A stretch of 64,000 nt of DNA from Ruminococcaceae bacterium BL-6 (GCA_902810075.1 LR778135.1:434001-498000); one strand, 5' to 3'; shown: positions 50,261 to 59,364, counted from the first letter of the stretch. Program-made: numbers and translations. The notes: a model not told the origin generated them from the sequence alone.

Positions 50261-51013
50261 ATGAAGGCGTTGGTCACGGGTGCCAGCTCGGGCATCGGCC
50301 GGGACATGGCGCGCGAGCTCAGCCGCCGGGGCTGCGATTTGATTTTGGTTGCCAGAAGGGAAGACCGGCTGCGGGAGCTGCAGAAAGAGCTGAAAACCGA
50401 TGTGCGGATCATCCGCGCGAACCTTCGGTCGCAGGAGGCGTGCCTGGAGCTGTACCGGCAGGTGAAGAATGAAAACGTCGACATCCTGATCAACGACGCC
50501 GGATTCGGGCTGTTCGGCGCGTTCGACAAAACGGACCTCGGCCGCGAGATGGAGATGATCGACGTCAATATCCGCGCGGTGCATATTCTGACCAAGCTGT
50601 TCCTGAAGGATTTTAAGGAGAGGGATTCCGGCTATATTCTGAACGTGGCTTCATCCGCCGCGTTCCTGCCGGGTCCGCTCCTGTCGACGTATTACGCGTC
50701 GAAGGCGTACGTTCTGCGCCTGACGGAAGCGGTTTCCGAGGAGCTTCGCAGGGCGGGCAGCCGGGTGTACATCGGGGCGCTCTGCCCCGGGCCTGTGGCG
50801 ACGGAGTTCGACCGCACGGCCAACGTCCGGTTCAGCGTGAAAAACCTGCCGAGCCGCCGTGTGGCCGAGTACGCCATCCGCGGCATGTTCGCGCGCCGGC
50901 GGGTGATCGTGCCGGGCGCGGCGATGAAGGCGGCGCTGTTTCTCCCCCGGTTGATCCCGTCCGGCCTGCTGCTCCGGATCTCGTACCATCTGCAGAAACG
51001 GAAAGACCCGTGA
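50261..51013 (+). CDS. Short-chain dehydrogenase/reductase
   Basis: A 250-residue SDR. Rossmann nucleotide loop TGASSGIG (6-13), the NDAGFG motif, and the catalytic YYASK tetrad segment near residue 148 with the upstream Ser are all present. I chose the ATG at 50261 (MKALVTG); an in-frame TTG at 50201 would add 20 residues that do not look like part of an SDR. No strong ribosome binding site is visible at either. Substrate unknown; the C-terminus (LIPSGLLLRISYHLQ) is hydrophobic, as in membrane-associated SDRs of the DltE/YqjQ type. Confidence 0.88.
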   Translation: MKALVTGASSGIGRDMARELSRRGCDLILVARREDRLRELQKELKTDVRIIRANLRSQEACLELYRQVKNENVDILINDAGFGLFGAFDKTDLGREMEMIDVNIRAVHILTKLFLKDFKERDSGYILNVASSAAFLPGPLLSTYYASKAYVLRLTEAVSEELRRAGSRVYIGALCPGPVATEFDRTANVRFSVKNLPSRRVAEYAIRGMFARRRVIVPGAAMKAALFLPRLIPSGLLLRISYHLQKRKDP

Positions 51014-51085
51014 ACTTTGTTGGAAGAATAGAAAAAGCGAAAGGAGGGGCCGGCCCGAAGGAAACAGGCCGGCTGTAAAGCTGTT

Positions 51086-51490
51086 TTGAAAGCGAGAATT
51101 ATCACGGAAAAGGAACTGGTTCTTTTATACCGTCTGAATCCGGCGGAAGGGCCGGGAAAAGCCATTGTGGAAGCGCTGAATGCGCAGAGAGTGCCATACC
51201 GCGAAGTGGGCGAGGACATGCTCGGCGAAACCGTGGGGTATCTGGCGGGGCTGCCCGGGTATGAAAAGGCGACGGAGCCGTTCCCCGGGGAGAAGCCGGC
51301 GGAGCGCGTCATGGTGTTTCAGGGCCTTTCGGAAAGCCGCTTGAACCGGGTGCTGAAAAAGCTGCCGGCGGAAAGCGCGGATGTCCTGAAAGCGGTCGTG
51401 ACGCCGTCGAACCGGGACTGGATGCTGGTTCAGCTGATTTCTCAGCTTTCCGGGGAGCGGGAAGCCTTTGCCAAGCTGGAACAAAAATAA
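51086..51490 (+). CDS. DUF3783-family protein
   Basis: A 134-residue cytosolic protein. The C-terminal half (VMVFQGLSESRLNRVLKKL, then KAVVTPSNRDWML) fits the DUF3783 family, whose function is unknown. The start appears to be a TTG at 51086. An AAAGGAGG lies much further upstream, at about 51040, so initiation is unusual or the start is misjudged. A terminator follows immediately. Confidence 0.75.
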   Translation: MKARIITEKELVLLYRLNPAEGPGKAIVEALNAQRVPYREVGEDMLGETVGYLAGLPGYEKATEPFPGEKPAERVMVFQGLSESRLNRVLKKLPAESADVLKAVVTPSNRDWMLVQLISQLSGEREAFAKLEQK

Positions 51491-51530
51491 AAGACCGGCG
51501 CACCCGAAAAAAGGATGCGCCGGTCTTTTC
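51489..51530. terminator. Terminator between the DUF3783 gene and convergent cbiO
   Basis: AAAAGACCGGCGCA (51489-51502) pairs perfectly with TGCGCCGGTCTTTT (51516-51529). The flanking A and T runs allow termination in both directions. Confidence 0.88.
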
Positions 51531-51551
51531 GTGAAGGGGAGAAGCGGGGTT

Positions 51552-52391
51552 TCACGCCCCGCGCAGGTATTTCTCAAGCTGCCGTTCCGAACGCGGGACC
51601 GGAAGGCCCGCGGGGAGCAGCTTTTTTTCAGTCAGCACGCTGAACAGCCGGATGACCGCAGGGGTTTCCAAGCTGGCGCGCCGCAGGAGCGGTTCGTTTT
51701 GGAACACTGCTTCGGGCGTGTCCTTGATCAGCACTTTCCCGCCGTCGAACAGCGCGACGGAATCCGCCCACGAAAGCGCCCGGTTCACATCGTGCGTGGA
51801 GAGGATGACGGTCATCCCCTTTTCGCTCAGCCCGTCGATGATGGAATCCACCAGCCGGGCGTGCTTCGGGTCGAGCGCGGCGGTCGGTTCGTCCAGAATC
51901 ATCACGTCGGGGCGCATCACGAGGATATCCGCGATGGCGACCCGCTTTTTCTGCCCGCCGCTCAGAAAGTGGACGGGCTTGTCCTGAAATTCCGCGATGT
52001 TCAGCTCCCGGATCACATCCTCGACCCGCCTGCGCGCTTTTTCCTCATCCAGCCCCAGGTTCAGCGGGCCGAACGAGATCTCCCCGAACACATCCGCGCT
52101 GAAAAGCTGCTGGTCGGGGTCCTGGAATACGATGCCGACCCTGCGCCGAAGCGCGAGCAGACCCTTTTTCGAGTAGTCCAGCGGCCGGCCGTCGAGATAC
52201 ACCGTGCCGGAGGACGGGCGGTGCACGCCGTTCAGGCACAGGAAAAACGTGGATTTCCCGGAGCCGTTTGCCCCCATGACCGCGAGCTTTTCCCCCCGCC
52301 TGACGGAAAGATCCATGCCGTTCAGGGCGTTTGTCCCGTCCTCGTACCGGTAGCAGAGCCGTTCCGCCCGGATGATGATGTCCGTATTCAT
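51552..52391 (-). CDS. cbiO: Cobalt ECF/ABC transporter ATPase
   Basis: A 279-residue ATPase of the cobalt importer CbiMNQO. Walker A GANGSGKST, Q-loop FQDPDQQLF, signature LSGGQKKRV and Walker B VMILDEPTAALD are in order. I used the ATG at 52391 (MNTDII), which overlaps the cbiQ stop by 4 bases; upstream in-frame codons lie inside cbiQ. It is the last gene of the operon. Confidence 0.95.
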   Translation of the reverse strand: MNTDIIIRAERLCYRYEDGTNALNGMDLSVRRGEKLAVMGANGSGKSTFFLCLNGVHRPSSGTVYLDGRPLDYSKKGLLALRRRVGIVFQDPDQQLFSADVFGEISFGPLNLGLDEEKARRRVEDVIRELNIAEFQDKPVHFLSGGQKKRVAIADILVMRPDVMILDEPTAALDPKHARLVDSIIDGLSEKGMTVILSTHDVNRALSWADSVALFDGGKVLIKDTPEAVFQNEPLLRRASLETPAVIRLFSVLTEKKLLPAGLPVPRSERQLEKYLRGA

Positions 52392-53173
52392 AAAGCTCCT
52401 CCGTAAAATCGGCCGAATCCCGCGGCGGCGGCGAAAAGGGCCAGCAGCAGGGCCGCTGCCGCGGTTTCCCCCGCCGTCGCCCGGCACGTCCTGCTCAGCA
52501 CCCGGATCCGCCCGTCGTAGCAGCGGGATTCCATCGCGTCGTAAATCCCGGACGACCGGGAAAACGCGAGCTGGAGCAGCACGGCCAGCAGCAGGCCCGC
52601 GGCGTGCAGCGCCGTCTTTTTATCCCGGTTCCCCAGCCGGCAGCGCTGCGAGGTTTGGATCGCGGAGCCGGTTTCCAGCAGTACGAACAGAAAGCGGTAG
52701 ACCAGAAACATCAGCTCCAGAATCAGCTCCGGGCAGTGCGCGCGCCGCAGCACGGCGAAAATGTCGGTGAGCGGCGTGGTCAGCGACAGAAAATACAGGC
52801 ACGAAATCGAGGCGAACGCTGTCAGGACCAGCCGCAGCCCGTAAAGGAGCGAAGCGGAATCCACCGACAGATACCGCGCGCCGAGCGGAAGGGAGAAAAG
52901 CGCGGAGGGCTCCGCCGAAAGATGGAACACGACCGCGACGGTGCTCAGGATCAGAAAGCCAAGCGGCACCGCCATCAGCTTCCCGTACCGCCGCAGGGGG
53001 ATTCCGCCCGCCTTTACCGTCAGAACGCTCATCACGGAAAGGATGCAGACCGAGACCGGCAGCGAGCGCGCCGCGACGCAGAGCAGAAGCGACGAAACGG
53101 AAAAAACCACCTTTAAAGCCGGGCTTTTCCGGCGCAGCCGGGAAGAATACGCCAGCTTGTCGATCAGGATCAT
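52388..53173 (-). CDS. cbiQ: Cobalt transporter membrane subunit CbiQ
   Basis: A 261-residue ECF T-component with about five helices. The conserved charged motif near the C-terminus is visible as AMESRCYDG (the A-x-x-x-R-x-x-x-G type coupling helix that contacts the ATPase) after ASQRCRLG-like RCRLGNRDK. It starts 6 bases after cbiN and overlaps cbiO by 4 bases. Confidence 0.92.
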   Translation of the reverse strand: MILIDKLAYSSRLRRKSPALKVVFSVSSLLLCVAARSLPVSVCILSVMSVLTVKAGGIPLRRYGKLMAVPLGFLILSTVAVVFHLSAEPSALFSLPLGARYLSVDSASLLYGLRLVLTAFASISCLYFLSLTTPLTDIFAVLRRAHCPELILELMFLVYRFLFVLLETGSAIQTSQRCRLGNRDKKTALHAAGLLLAVLLQLAFSRSSGIYDAMESRCYDGRIRVLSRTCRATAGETAAAALLLALFAAAAGFGRFYGGAL

Positions 53174-53179
53174 TCCCGC

Positions 53180-53470
53180 TCAGCCTTTCCCGTTCTTTTT
53201 CCGGCATACCAGATAGCCGAACCCGAAGCCGAGGATCCCGCTGCCGATTCCGGCTTCCAGTGAAAACAGCAGGCTTTCGGTTTCGCTTCCGGGCGGCTGA
53301 AGGATGCTGGAGGCCCACGGCTTGTAGTCGGGGGTCAGCTCGCTGACGACGCCTTCCGCCGCGTCGTCGGAGCCGCCGAATTCCGAGTTGTGGATGAAAA
53401 GGAGCGGGGCCGACGCGATGACGATCACCGCCAGAAGAAGAATCAATACGGTCCTTTTGTTTTTGCTCAC
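53180..53470 (-). CDS. cbiN: Cobalt transporter accessory subunit CbiN
   Basis: A 96-residue protein with two membrane helices (residues ~7-26 and ~70-88) and an extracellular loop containing FGGSDDAAEG and YKPW, typical of CbiN, which stabilises CbiM and helps load cobalt. It sits 3 bases after cbiM and 6 bases before cbiQ. Confidence 0.92.
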   Translation of the reverse strand: MSKNKRTVLILLLAVIVIASAPLLFIHNSEFGGSDDAAEGVVSELTPDYKPWASSILQPPGSETESLLFSLEAGIGSGILGFGFGYLVCRKKNGKG

Positions 53471-53473
53471 GGG

Positions 53474-54214
53474 TTACGCCTCCTTGTCAAAATGCAGTTC
53501 CGCCATCTCGGGCTTCGCATAGCTTTCCAGCCCGATCACGACGACGACGGTGAGGAACCCCTCCACAATGGCGAGGGGAACCTGGGTCACGGCGAAGATC
53601 GCCGCGAATTTTGCGAAAGCCTCCCCGACGCTTCCGGCGTTATGGGCAAGCGCGAGCTGAAAGCTGGTGACGCAGTAGGTGGAAAGGTCGCCGAGGCAGG
53701 CGGAAAGAAAAACGGCGAATTTTTTCCCGGTTTTCAGCTTCAGACAGAGCTTGTAGATCCCGTAGGAAACGAACGGCCCGGCAATCGCCATCGAGAACGT
53801 GTTCGCGCCCAGCGTGGTAAGGCCGCCGTGCGCCAGCAGGATCGCCTGAAACAGCAGGACGATCACGCCGAGCACGCTCATGACGCTCGGCCCGAACAGG
53901 ATCGCGCCCAGCCCCGTCCCGGTGGGGTGCGAGCTGCTGCCCGTGACGGATGGGATTTTCAGCGCCGAAAGCACGAACGTATAGGCGCCGGCCATCGCCA
54001 GAATCAGAAGAAGCCTGCGGTTGCGCGCGATCGTCTTCCGGATGGAAAAAACGCCCGCGACAAAAAAGGGAAGACAGACGGCCCCCCAGAAGATGCAGTA
54101 TCCAAGGGGCAGGTAGCCCTCCATGATGTGCATGGCGCTCGCCGCCGGAGCCGCGCCGAACGCGAGCGCGGCCGCAAGGGATGCGGTCATCCATCTTTTT
54201 TGGTTCTTTGACAT
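53474..54214 (-). CDS. cbiM: Cobalt transporter substrate-specificity subunit CbiM
   Basis: A 246-residue membrane protein. A signal peptide (~1-27, ending APAASA) is followed by MHIMEGYLP: after cleavage the new N-terminal Met-His forms part of the cobalt site, as in known Cbi[15 protein letters not shown] and the Gly-rich [14 protein letters not shown] are further conserved parts. AAGGAGGAAAGCAGC precedes the ATG. It is the first gene after the cobalamin riboswitch, so cobalt uptake should shut off when B12 is plentiful. Confidence 0.95.
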   Translation of the reverse strand: MSKNQKRWMTASLAAALAFGAAPAASAMHIMEGYLPLGYCIFWGAVCLPFFVAGVFSIRKTIARNRRLLLILAMAGAYTFVLSALKIPSVTGSSSHPTGTGLGAILFGPSVMSVLGVIVLLFQAILLAHGGLTTLGANTFSMAIAGPFVSYGIYKLCLKLKTGKKFAVFLSACLGDLSTYCVTSFQLALAHNAGSVGEAFAKFAAIFAVTQVPLAIVEGFLTVVVVIGLESYAKPEMAELHFDKEA

Positions 54215-54295
54215 GCTGCTTTCCTCCTTGGGCGCGAAAAGGCGCCCGGTTTTGTTTCACCCCTTTCAAAAGGGCGGATGCGGAAAACAATGCGA

Positions 54296-54330
54296 AAAGC
54301 CGCCCCTGCCAGGCGGCAGGGACGGCTTTG
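54296..54330 (-). terminator. Riboswitch-associated terminator hairpin before cbiM
   Basis: AAAGCCG-CCCCTGCC and GGCAGGG-ACGGCTTT form a long stem with a 4-base loop. On the minus strand it is followed by TCGCATTGTTTT. It lies between the riboswitch and cbiM, so ligand binding could favour it. Confidence 0.65.
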
Positions 54331-54439
54331 TTTCCATCCGGCTTGATTCCGGTTTTGTCTGCGAAAAAACGCGCAGAAAAAACAGACCCACAAAGGGGCC
54401 GGAACCGGCACTTTCTGTCGCTCGCAGAAATTTTTGTGC

Positions 54440-54615
54440 GCTGCTGCGGCAAGCAGGTCTTCCGGCTCAAGCGTCTTCGCGGTTTCCTCCTTCCCGGTTG
54501 CCCAGTGGAACAATGGAAACAGCTCGGCTTTTACGGCGGCGGGACCGCGCGGGATTTTCACCCGCTTCCCTTTTGATTTTCTGCCCCAAAGCAGAAAAAC
54601 TTACCGAGTTTTTGT
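54440..54615 (-). promoter_or_regulatory. Cobalamin riboswitch
   Basis: The minus strand reads, in order: GGGAAGCGGGTGAAAATCCC, GCGCGGTCCCGCCGCCGTAA, then CCACTGGGCAACCGGGAAGG and the B12 box GAGCCGGAAGACCTGC. These are the conserved core pieces of adenosylcobalamin riboswitches. It precedes cbiMNQO by about 230 bases. Confidence 0.93.
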
Positions 54616-54721
54616 TCTATTCTTTTTTATCGCGGCGATTCGCCGTTTTTCGCTCTTCCCTTAGATTCTAAGACAGAAATTTCCAATTGTCAACAGTTTT
54701 CCGCGGCAATCCGGGCCTCTT

Positions 54722-55324
54722 TTACAGGTAGTTTTTCAGCAGCATGCAGAGCTCTTCCTCGCCGTAGGCCGCAAGGTCGGCCTTTTCCAGAACGGAGCCC
54801 GCGATGCGGCGCTCGGCGCCGAAGGCGATCCCCACGTCGGCAAGCCCGATCATCCCGGCGTCGTTGCTCCCGTCGCCCACGGCCACGACCGGCAGGTCGA
54901 TCCGGCGCACCGCGTCGGCCTTATCCAGAAGGGAGGCGATCCGCTCGATCTTTCCGTCCCGGACCAGCGCGCGGGAGCAGAAGCAGCGGTCCTGCATCCC
55001 GATCTTTCGGAGCAGGCCCTCGATCCAGACATCCAGGTTCCCGGTGACGATATAGCAGCGTTCCTTGTTCTCGCGGATGAATTCGCAGAGCGGTTCGTTC
55101 AGCGGGATCTCTGCCGCGATTCTCCCCGCCTCCTCCACCGGAATCTCCCGCAGCAGCTCCACGCGCAGGCGGAAGCTTTCCTCAAACGGAAGGTCCCCGT
55201 TCATGGTACGTTCCGTAATCTCCCCGATCTTGTCAAAAAGGCCTATGGAACGCGCGATCTCGGGGAGAATTTCCGTTCTGGTAACGGTGGAATCAAGGTC
55301 TAGCAAAAATTGATACTGGTTCAT
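54722..55324 (-). CDS. HAD-IB phosphatase (SerB-like)
   Basis: A 200-residue phosphatase. Motif I is LLDLDSTVTRTE (nucleophile Asp9, acid Asp11), motif II IVTGN, and motif III/IV GDGSNDAGMIG. The helical cap segment (ERTMNGDLPFEESFRLRV) is that of phosphoserine phosphatases. It could make serine from phosphoserine. Its location between cobalt uptake and corrin genes also makes a phosphatase in nucleotide-loop assembly (alpha-ribazole phosphate) conceivable, but that is only a hypothesis. It has its own minus-strand start region with the ATG at 55324. Confidence 0.85.
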   Translation of the reverse strand: MNQYQFLLDLDSTVTRTEILPEIARSIGLFDKIGEITERTMNGDLPFEESFRLRVELLREIPVEEAGRIAAEIPLNEPLCEFIRENKERCYIVTGNLDVWIEGLLRKIGMQDRCFCSRALVRDGKIERIASLLDKADAVRRIDLPVVAVGDGSNDAGMIGLADVGIAFGAERRIAGSVLEKADLAAYGEEELCMLLKNYL

Positions 55325-55707
55325 ATGCAGGCTGCCTCCTGAAAGTATTTTTTATCTCTTAAATTATACCGGAATCCGAGGGCCGGAGAAAGCAAATTGT
55401 AAGAAACTACAGGTATTGACAGAAATTACATAAAACGTTTTTCCGAACGGCGCGCTTCTTGTTTTTTAAGGGGCGGTATGCTATAATATTATCAAATCTG
55501 TCGAACCCGGAGCGGGGCACCGGCGCGCTTTTCCGCGGGCGCCGGCGTTTGGAACCGGGCAGCGGAAAAAGGGGCGACCGGCCCCCTGTTTCGCGGGTTG
55601 CGGGATGCCCGGCCTTACGGGGCTGAAAGACGAGAAGAAAGGCCATTGCGTCTGTGCAGGGGGATTTTTGCTGCACGGGCGTTTTTTTCACGAAGGGGAT
55701 TGCGGGT
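55325..55707. other. Promoter and structured leader of the corrin operon
   Basis: Divergent region between the HAD gene and cbiD. It holds the promoter at 55459-55487 and about 215 bases of GC-rich leader with complementary stretches (GCGCGC/GCGCCGGCG, GGGGCGACCGGCCCC). Near its end GTGCAG...CTGCAC is followed by GGGCGTTTTTTT, like an attenuator. It lacks the B12 box and the other conserved riboswitch pieces. No gene is seen. Confidence 0.5.
55459..55487 (+). promoter_or_regulatory. Promoter of the corrin synthesis operon
   Basis: TTGTTT (55459-55464), a 17-base spacer ending in TG, and TATAAT (55482-55487): an extended -10 promoter. The transcript would begin near 55494, about 215 bases before cbiD. 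Confidence 0.7.
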
Positions 55708-56847
55708 TTGGCTTTTGAGCATTATATTTATAAAAACCAGAAAAAACTCCGCTGCGGCTACACCACGGGAAGCTGCGCGGCGATCGCCGCCCGCGGCGCG
55801 GTGCGCCTGCTGCTGACCGGAAAAGCGGGCCCTTCGGAAACGATCGTCACGCCTTCGGGGGTCCGCGTCTGCGCGGAGCTTCTGGACTGTGCGCGCGGCG
55901 CGGATTTCGCGCAGTGCGCCGTCAGGAAGGACGGCGGAGACGACCCCGACGCGACGGATGGGGCCCTGATTTACGCCAGGGCGGAAAAGGCCCCGGGCGC
56001 GGGCGTTTCGGTCGAGGGCGGGAAAGGCGTCGGCCGCGTGACGAAAAAAGGGCTCGACCAGCCCGTGGGGGCCGCCGCGATCAACCGCGTGCCGCGCCGG
56101 ATGATCCTTCTGGAAGCGGAGCGGGCGGGCCGCGAAGCCGGCTATCCGGGCGGCCTCCGCATCGTGATCTCCGTCCCGGAAGGAGAGAAGATCGCCGCGA
56201 AAACGTTCAATCCCCGCCTCGGCATCGAAGGGGGAATCTCCATTCTGGGGACGAGCGGGATCGTGGAGCCGATGAGCGAGCAGGCCATGGCGGACAGCAT
56301 CCGGCTCGAGCTCAGCCGCCTGCGGGTCGACGGACGCTCCGGCGCCGTCCTGACGCCGGGAAACTACGGGGCGGATTTTCTGAAAGAGCGGTTCGGCGCG
56401 CTTCTTCCCCTCACGGTCAAGTGCTCCAACTTTTTCGGGGCGACGCTCGATAACGCCGTGCAGCTCGGCTTTGAACGGATTCTGGTGGTGGGCCACATCG
56501 GAAAGCTCGTCAAGCTGGCCGCGGGCATCATGAACACCCACTCCCGCTGGGCCGACGCCCGCATGGAGATCCTGACGGCACACGCCGCGCTGTGCGGGGC
56601 GCCGCGCGCGGCCCTGCGGGAAGTGATGGATTCTGCGACCTGCGACGCCGCGCTGGAGGTTCTGGGCCGCGAGAGGCTTGTGCGCCCGGTGATGGAAAGC
56701 GTGATGGAAAAGATCGGTTTTCACCTTTCCCGACGCGTCGGATGCGGCGTCCGGGCGGAAGCGGTGATGTTCAGCAACGGGTACGGCCTTCTGGGGGAAA
56801 CCACCGGGGCCGACGGCTTGATTCGGGAACTGACGGAGGAATCGTGA
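55708..56847 (+). CDS. cbiD: Cobalt-precorrin-5B C1-methyltransferase
   Basis: A 379-residue enzyme that methylates C1 in the anaerobic corrin pathway after acetaldehyde loss. The N-terminal LRCGYTTGSCAAIAARGA is diagnostic. I favour the TTG at 55708 (7 bases after AAGGGGA); the GTG at 55654 would add 18 residues and has only AAAGG at 12 bases. Its stop overlaps the start of cbiF by one base. Confidence 0.9.
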   Translation: MAFEHYIYKNQKKLRCGYTTGSCAAIAARGAVRLLLTGKAGPSETIVTPSGVRVCAELLDCARGADFAQCAVRKDGGDDPDATDGALIYARAEKAPGAGVSVEGGKGVGRVTKKGLDQPVGAAAINRVPRRMILLEAERAGREAGYPGGLRIVISVPEGEKIAAKTFNPRLGIEGGISILGTSGIVEPMSEQAMADSIRLELSRLRVDGRSGAVLTPGNYGADFLKERFGALLPLTVKCSNFFGATLDNAVQLGFERILVVGHIGKLVKLAAGIMNTHSRWADARMEILTAHAALCGAPRAALREVMDSATCDAALEVLGRERLVRPVMESVMEKIGFHLSRRVGCGVRAEAVMFSNGYGLLGETTGADGLIRELTEES

Positions 56848-57602
56848 TGGTCTATTTTGTGGGTGCCGGGCCGGGGGCGGCTGACCTGATTACCGTTCGC
56901 GGAAAAAAGCTGCTGGAGGGGGCGGACCTGATCGTTTACGCGGGCTCGCTGGTGAACCCCGAACTGCTGGACTTCGCCCGGCTGGGCTGCGTGAAGAAAA
57001 ACAGCGCCGATATGACGCTGGAACAGGTGATCGAAGCGATGGTGCCGTTCGTGCGGCAGGGGAAGACGGTGGTCCGCCTGCACACGGGCGACCCGTCGGT
57101 TTTCGGGGCCATCCGCGAGCAGATGGACGCGCTGAAGAGCCGGGGCGTTCCGTTTCAGGTGGTGCCCGGCGTCAGCTCCTTCTGCGGAGCGGCGGCGACG
57201 CTCGGCGCGGAATACACGCTGCCGGGAGTCTCCCAGACCGTGATCCTCACCCGCCTTGCCGGCAGGACGCCGGTGCCGCCGCGCGAATCCGTGCGCAGCC
57301 TTTCGGAGCACCGCTCTTCCATGGCGGTGTTCCTCAGCGCCGGGATGACCGGGCGGCTGAAGGAGGAACTGCTCGCGGGCGGGTATCCCGCGGAAACGCC
57401 CGCGGCGATCGTGTACAAGGCGACGTGGCCCGACGAAAAGATCGTGCGCGGGACCGTCGCCCGGCTTCCCGAGATGGCGGAGCAGGCCGGGATCACGAAG
57501 ACGGCCCTGATTCTGGTGGGCGGATTCCTCGGGGAGGATTACGAGCGATCCCGGCTGTACGACCCGTCGTTTTCCCACGGCTTCCGGGAGAAATCGGTAT
57601 GA
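56847..57602 (+). CDS. cbiF: Cobalt-precorrin-4 C11-methyltransferase
   Basis: A 251-residue SAM-dependent tetrapyrrole methylase. YFVGAGPGAADLITVRG at the start, DLIVYAGSLVNPE, and RLHTGDPSVFGAI (the SAM loop) identify CbiF/CobM. GACGGAGGAA lies upstream. The stop overlaps cbiG by 4 bases. Confidence 0.94.
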   Translation: MVYFVGAGPGAADLITVRGKKLLEGADLIVYAGSLVNPELLDFARLGCVKKNSADMTLEQVIEAMVPFVRQGKTVVRLHTGDPSVFGAIREQMDALKSRGVPFQVVPGVSSFCGAAATLGAEYTLPGVSQTVILTRLAGRTPVPPRESVRSLSEHRSSMAVFLSAGMTGRLKEELLAGGYPAETPAAIVYKATWPDEKIVRGTVARLPEMAEQAGITKTALILVGGFLGEDYERSRLYDPSFSHGFREKSV

Positions 57603-58642
57603 GCCGGGCCGCCCTGATCGCCTTCAGCGCGCGCGGCGAGGCGCTCGCGGAAAAAATCGCGCGCGGTCTTTCTCAAAACGGATGGGACTGCCGGGTCGCG
57701 GCCGCCCGGAAGGAAAGCCCCCGCCGGATTCCGGGTTCCCTTTCCGAATGGACGCGCGCGGCGTTTTCTGCCGCGCAGGCCCTGATCTTCGTCGGGGCGG
57801 CGGGGATCGCCGTGCGCGTCGTCGCGCCGTATCTGCGGGGCAAAGACCGGGACCCCGCCGTCGTCGTCGTGGACGACGAGGGAAAATTCGCGGTCTCGCT
57901 GCTTTCCGGCCATCTGGGCGGCGCGAACCGCCTGGCCCGGAAGATCGCGCGGATCACGGGCGCGGTTCCGGTCGTCACGACGGCAACGGACTCCGCCGGC
58001 CTTTTTTCGGTGGATGAGTGGGCGAAAGGGCAGAATCTTGCCATCTGCACGCTGAAGGAGGCGAAGGCCGTTTCGGCGGCGCTTCTGGACGGGCAGCCCG
58101 TCGGCTTTCAGAGCGATTTCCCGGTCCTCGGGCCGCTGCCGCGCGGGCTTCAGTACGCCGAAGGCGGCCCGGTCGGTATCTGCGTCTCCCTGCGGGAGAA
58201 TAGGAAGTTTGACACCACGCTGCTCCTTGTCCCGCGCATCGCCGTGCTGGGCATCGGCTGCCGCCGGGGGATCGCGGCGGGGGACATCGCCGCCGCGGTA
58301 CGCGGGGCGTTCGCCCGTTCGGGGATTTCTATCCGCTGTGTCGCGGGCGTCTGCTCGGTCAGCCTGAAACGGGACGAGCCGGGCCTCGCGGAATTCTGCC
58401 GGTCGCGCGGGTTTTCGCTGCGTTTTTTTTCGCCGGAGGAGCTGGGGCGGGTGCCGGGCGAATTTTCCGGCTCGCCGTTCGTGCGGCGGGTGACGGGCGT
58501 CGACAACGTCTGCGAGCGGAGTGCCGTGCTGGGCAGCGGCGGCCGCCTGATCCTGAAAAAGCAGGCGGAAAACGGTGTGACCGTCGCGGCCGCCGCGCCG
58601 GAATACCATGTCGTTTTTGACGGGGAGGAATCGAGAAGATGA
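57599..58642 (+). CDS. cbiG: Cobalt-precorrin-5A hydrolase
   Basis: A 347-residue enzyme that opens the delta-lactone and releases acetaldehyde from cobalt-precorrin-5A. The N-terminal domain is visible as LIFVGAAGIAVRVVAPYLRG and the core as VDDEGKFAVSLLSGHLGGAN; the C-terminal domain begins IGCRRGIAAGDI. It overlaps both neighbours by 4 bases. Confidence 0.94.
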   Translation: MSRAALIAFSARGEALAEKIARGLSQNGWDCRVAAARKESPRRIPGSLSEWTRAAFSAAQALIFVGAAGIAVRVVAPYLRGKDRDPAVVVVDDEGKFAVSLLSGHLGGANRLARKIARITGAVPVVTTATDSAGLFSVDEWAKGQNLAICTLKEAKAVSAALLDGQPVGFQSDFPVLGPLPRGLQYAEGGPVGICVSLRENRKFDTTLLLVPRIAVLGIGCRRGIAAGDIAAAVRGAFARSGISIRCVAGVCSVSLKRDEPGLAEFCRSRGFSLRFFSPEELGRVPGEFSGSPFVRRVTGVDNVCERSAVLGSGGRLILKKQAENGVTVAAAAPEYHVVFDGEESRR

Positions 58643-59364
58643 AGCTGTACGTGATTGGGATCGGCCCGGGGGAGGAGCGCCAGAGGACGCTCTGGGCGCA
58701 GGACGCACTTGAAGAATGCGACGTTCTGGTGGGCTACACGGCCTATATCGGCCTGCTCCGCGAAACGTATCCCGAAAAGGAGCTGATCTCCACCCCCATG
58801 CGCACCGAGGCCGACCGGTGCCGCAGGGCGCTTTCGCTGGCGGCATCCGGGCATACGGTCGGGATGGTGTGCAGCGGCGACGCAGGGGTGTACGGGATGG
58901 CCGGGCTGATGATTGAGCTTGCGCCGCAGTTTCCGCCCGTCGAGGTCGAGGTGGTCCCGGGCGTCACGGCGGCGACCGCCGGCGCGGCGGTGCTGGGGGC
59001 GCCGCTGATGAACGATTTCGCGGTCGTCAGCCTCAGCGACCTGCTCACCCCGTGGGAAGAGATCGAAAAAAGGCTGCGCGCGGCTTCATCCTGCGGCTTC
59101 GCGCTGTGCCTGTACAACCCCTCCAGCCGCCGGCGCGCGGGCTACCTGAAAAGAGCCTGTGAAATCATTCTGGAAAGCCGCGGCGCGGAAACGGTCTGCG
59201 GCTATGTCCGGAACATCGGCAGGGCAGGGCAGGCTTCGCGGATCCTCACGCTCCGCGAGCTTGCGGAGGTGGAAGCGGACATGTTTACAACCGTGTTTGT
59301 CGGCACCGCCGGGACAAAGGTGGTCGGCGGGAAAATGGTCACGCCGCGGGGGTACCGGCTGTGA
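58639..59364 (+). CDS. cbiH: Cobalt-precorrin-3B C17-methyltransferase
   Basis: A 241-residue tetrapyrrole methylase. YVIGIGPGEERQRTLWA, DVLVGYTAYIGLL, VCSGDAGVYGMAG (SAM loop) and ALCLYNPSSRRR match CbiH/CobJ. In the anaerobic route it also promotes ring contraction. Its end overlaps cbiJ by 4 bases (GTGA). Confidence 0.94.
   Translation: MKLYVIGIGPGEERQRTLWAQDALEECDVLVGYTAYIGLLRETYPEKELISTPMRTEADRCRRALSLAASGHTVGMVCSGDAGVYGMAGLMIELAPQFPPVEVEVVPGVTAATAGAAVLGAPLMNDFAVVSLSDLLTPWEEIEKRLRAASSCGFALCLYNPSSRRRAGYLKRACEIILESRGAETVCGYVRNIGRAGQASRILTLRELAEVEADMFTTVFVGTAGTKVVGGKMVTPRGYRL

Noticed and set aside
55494..55707. A second cobalamin riboswitch upstream of cbiD
   Set aside because: The B12 box and the other conserved pieces, all evident before cbiM, are absent by eye.
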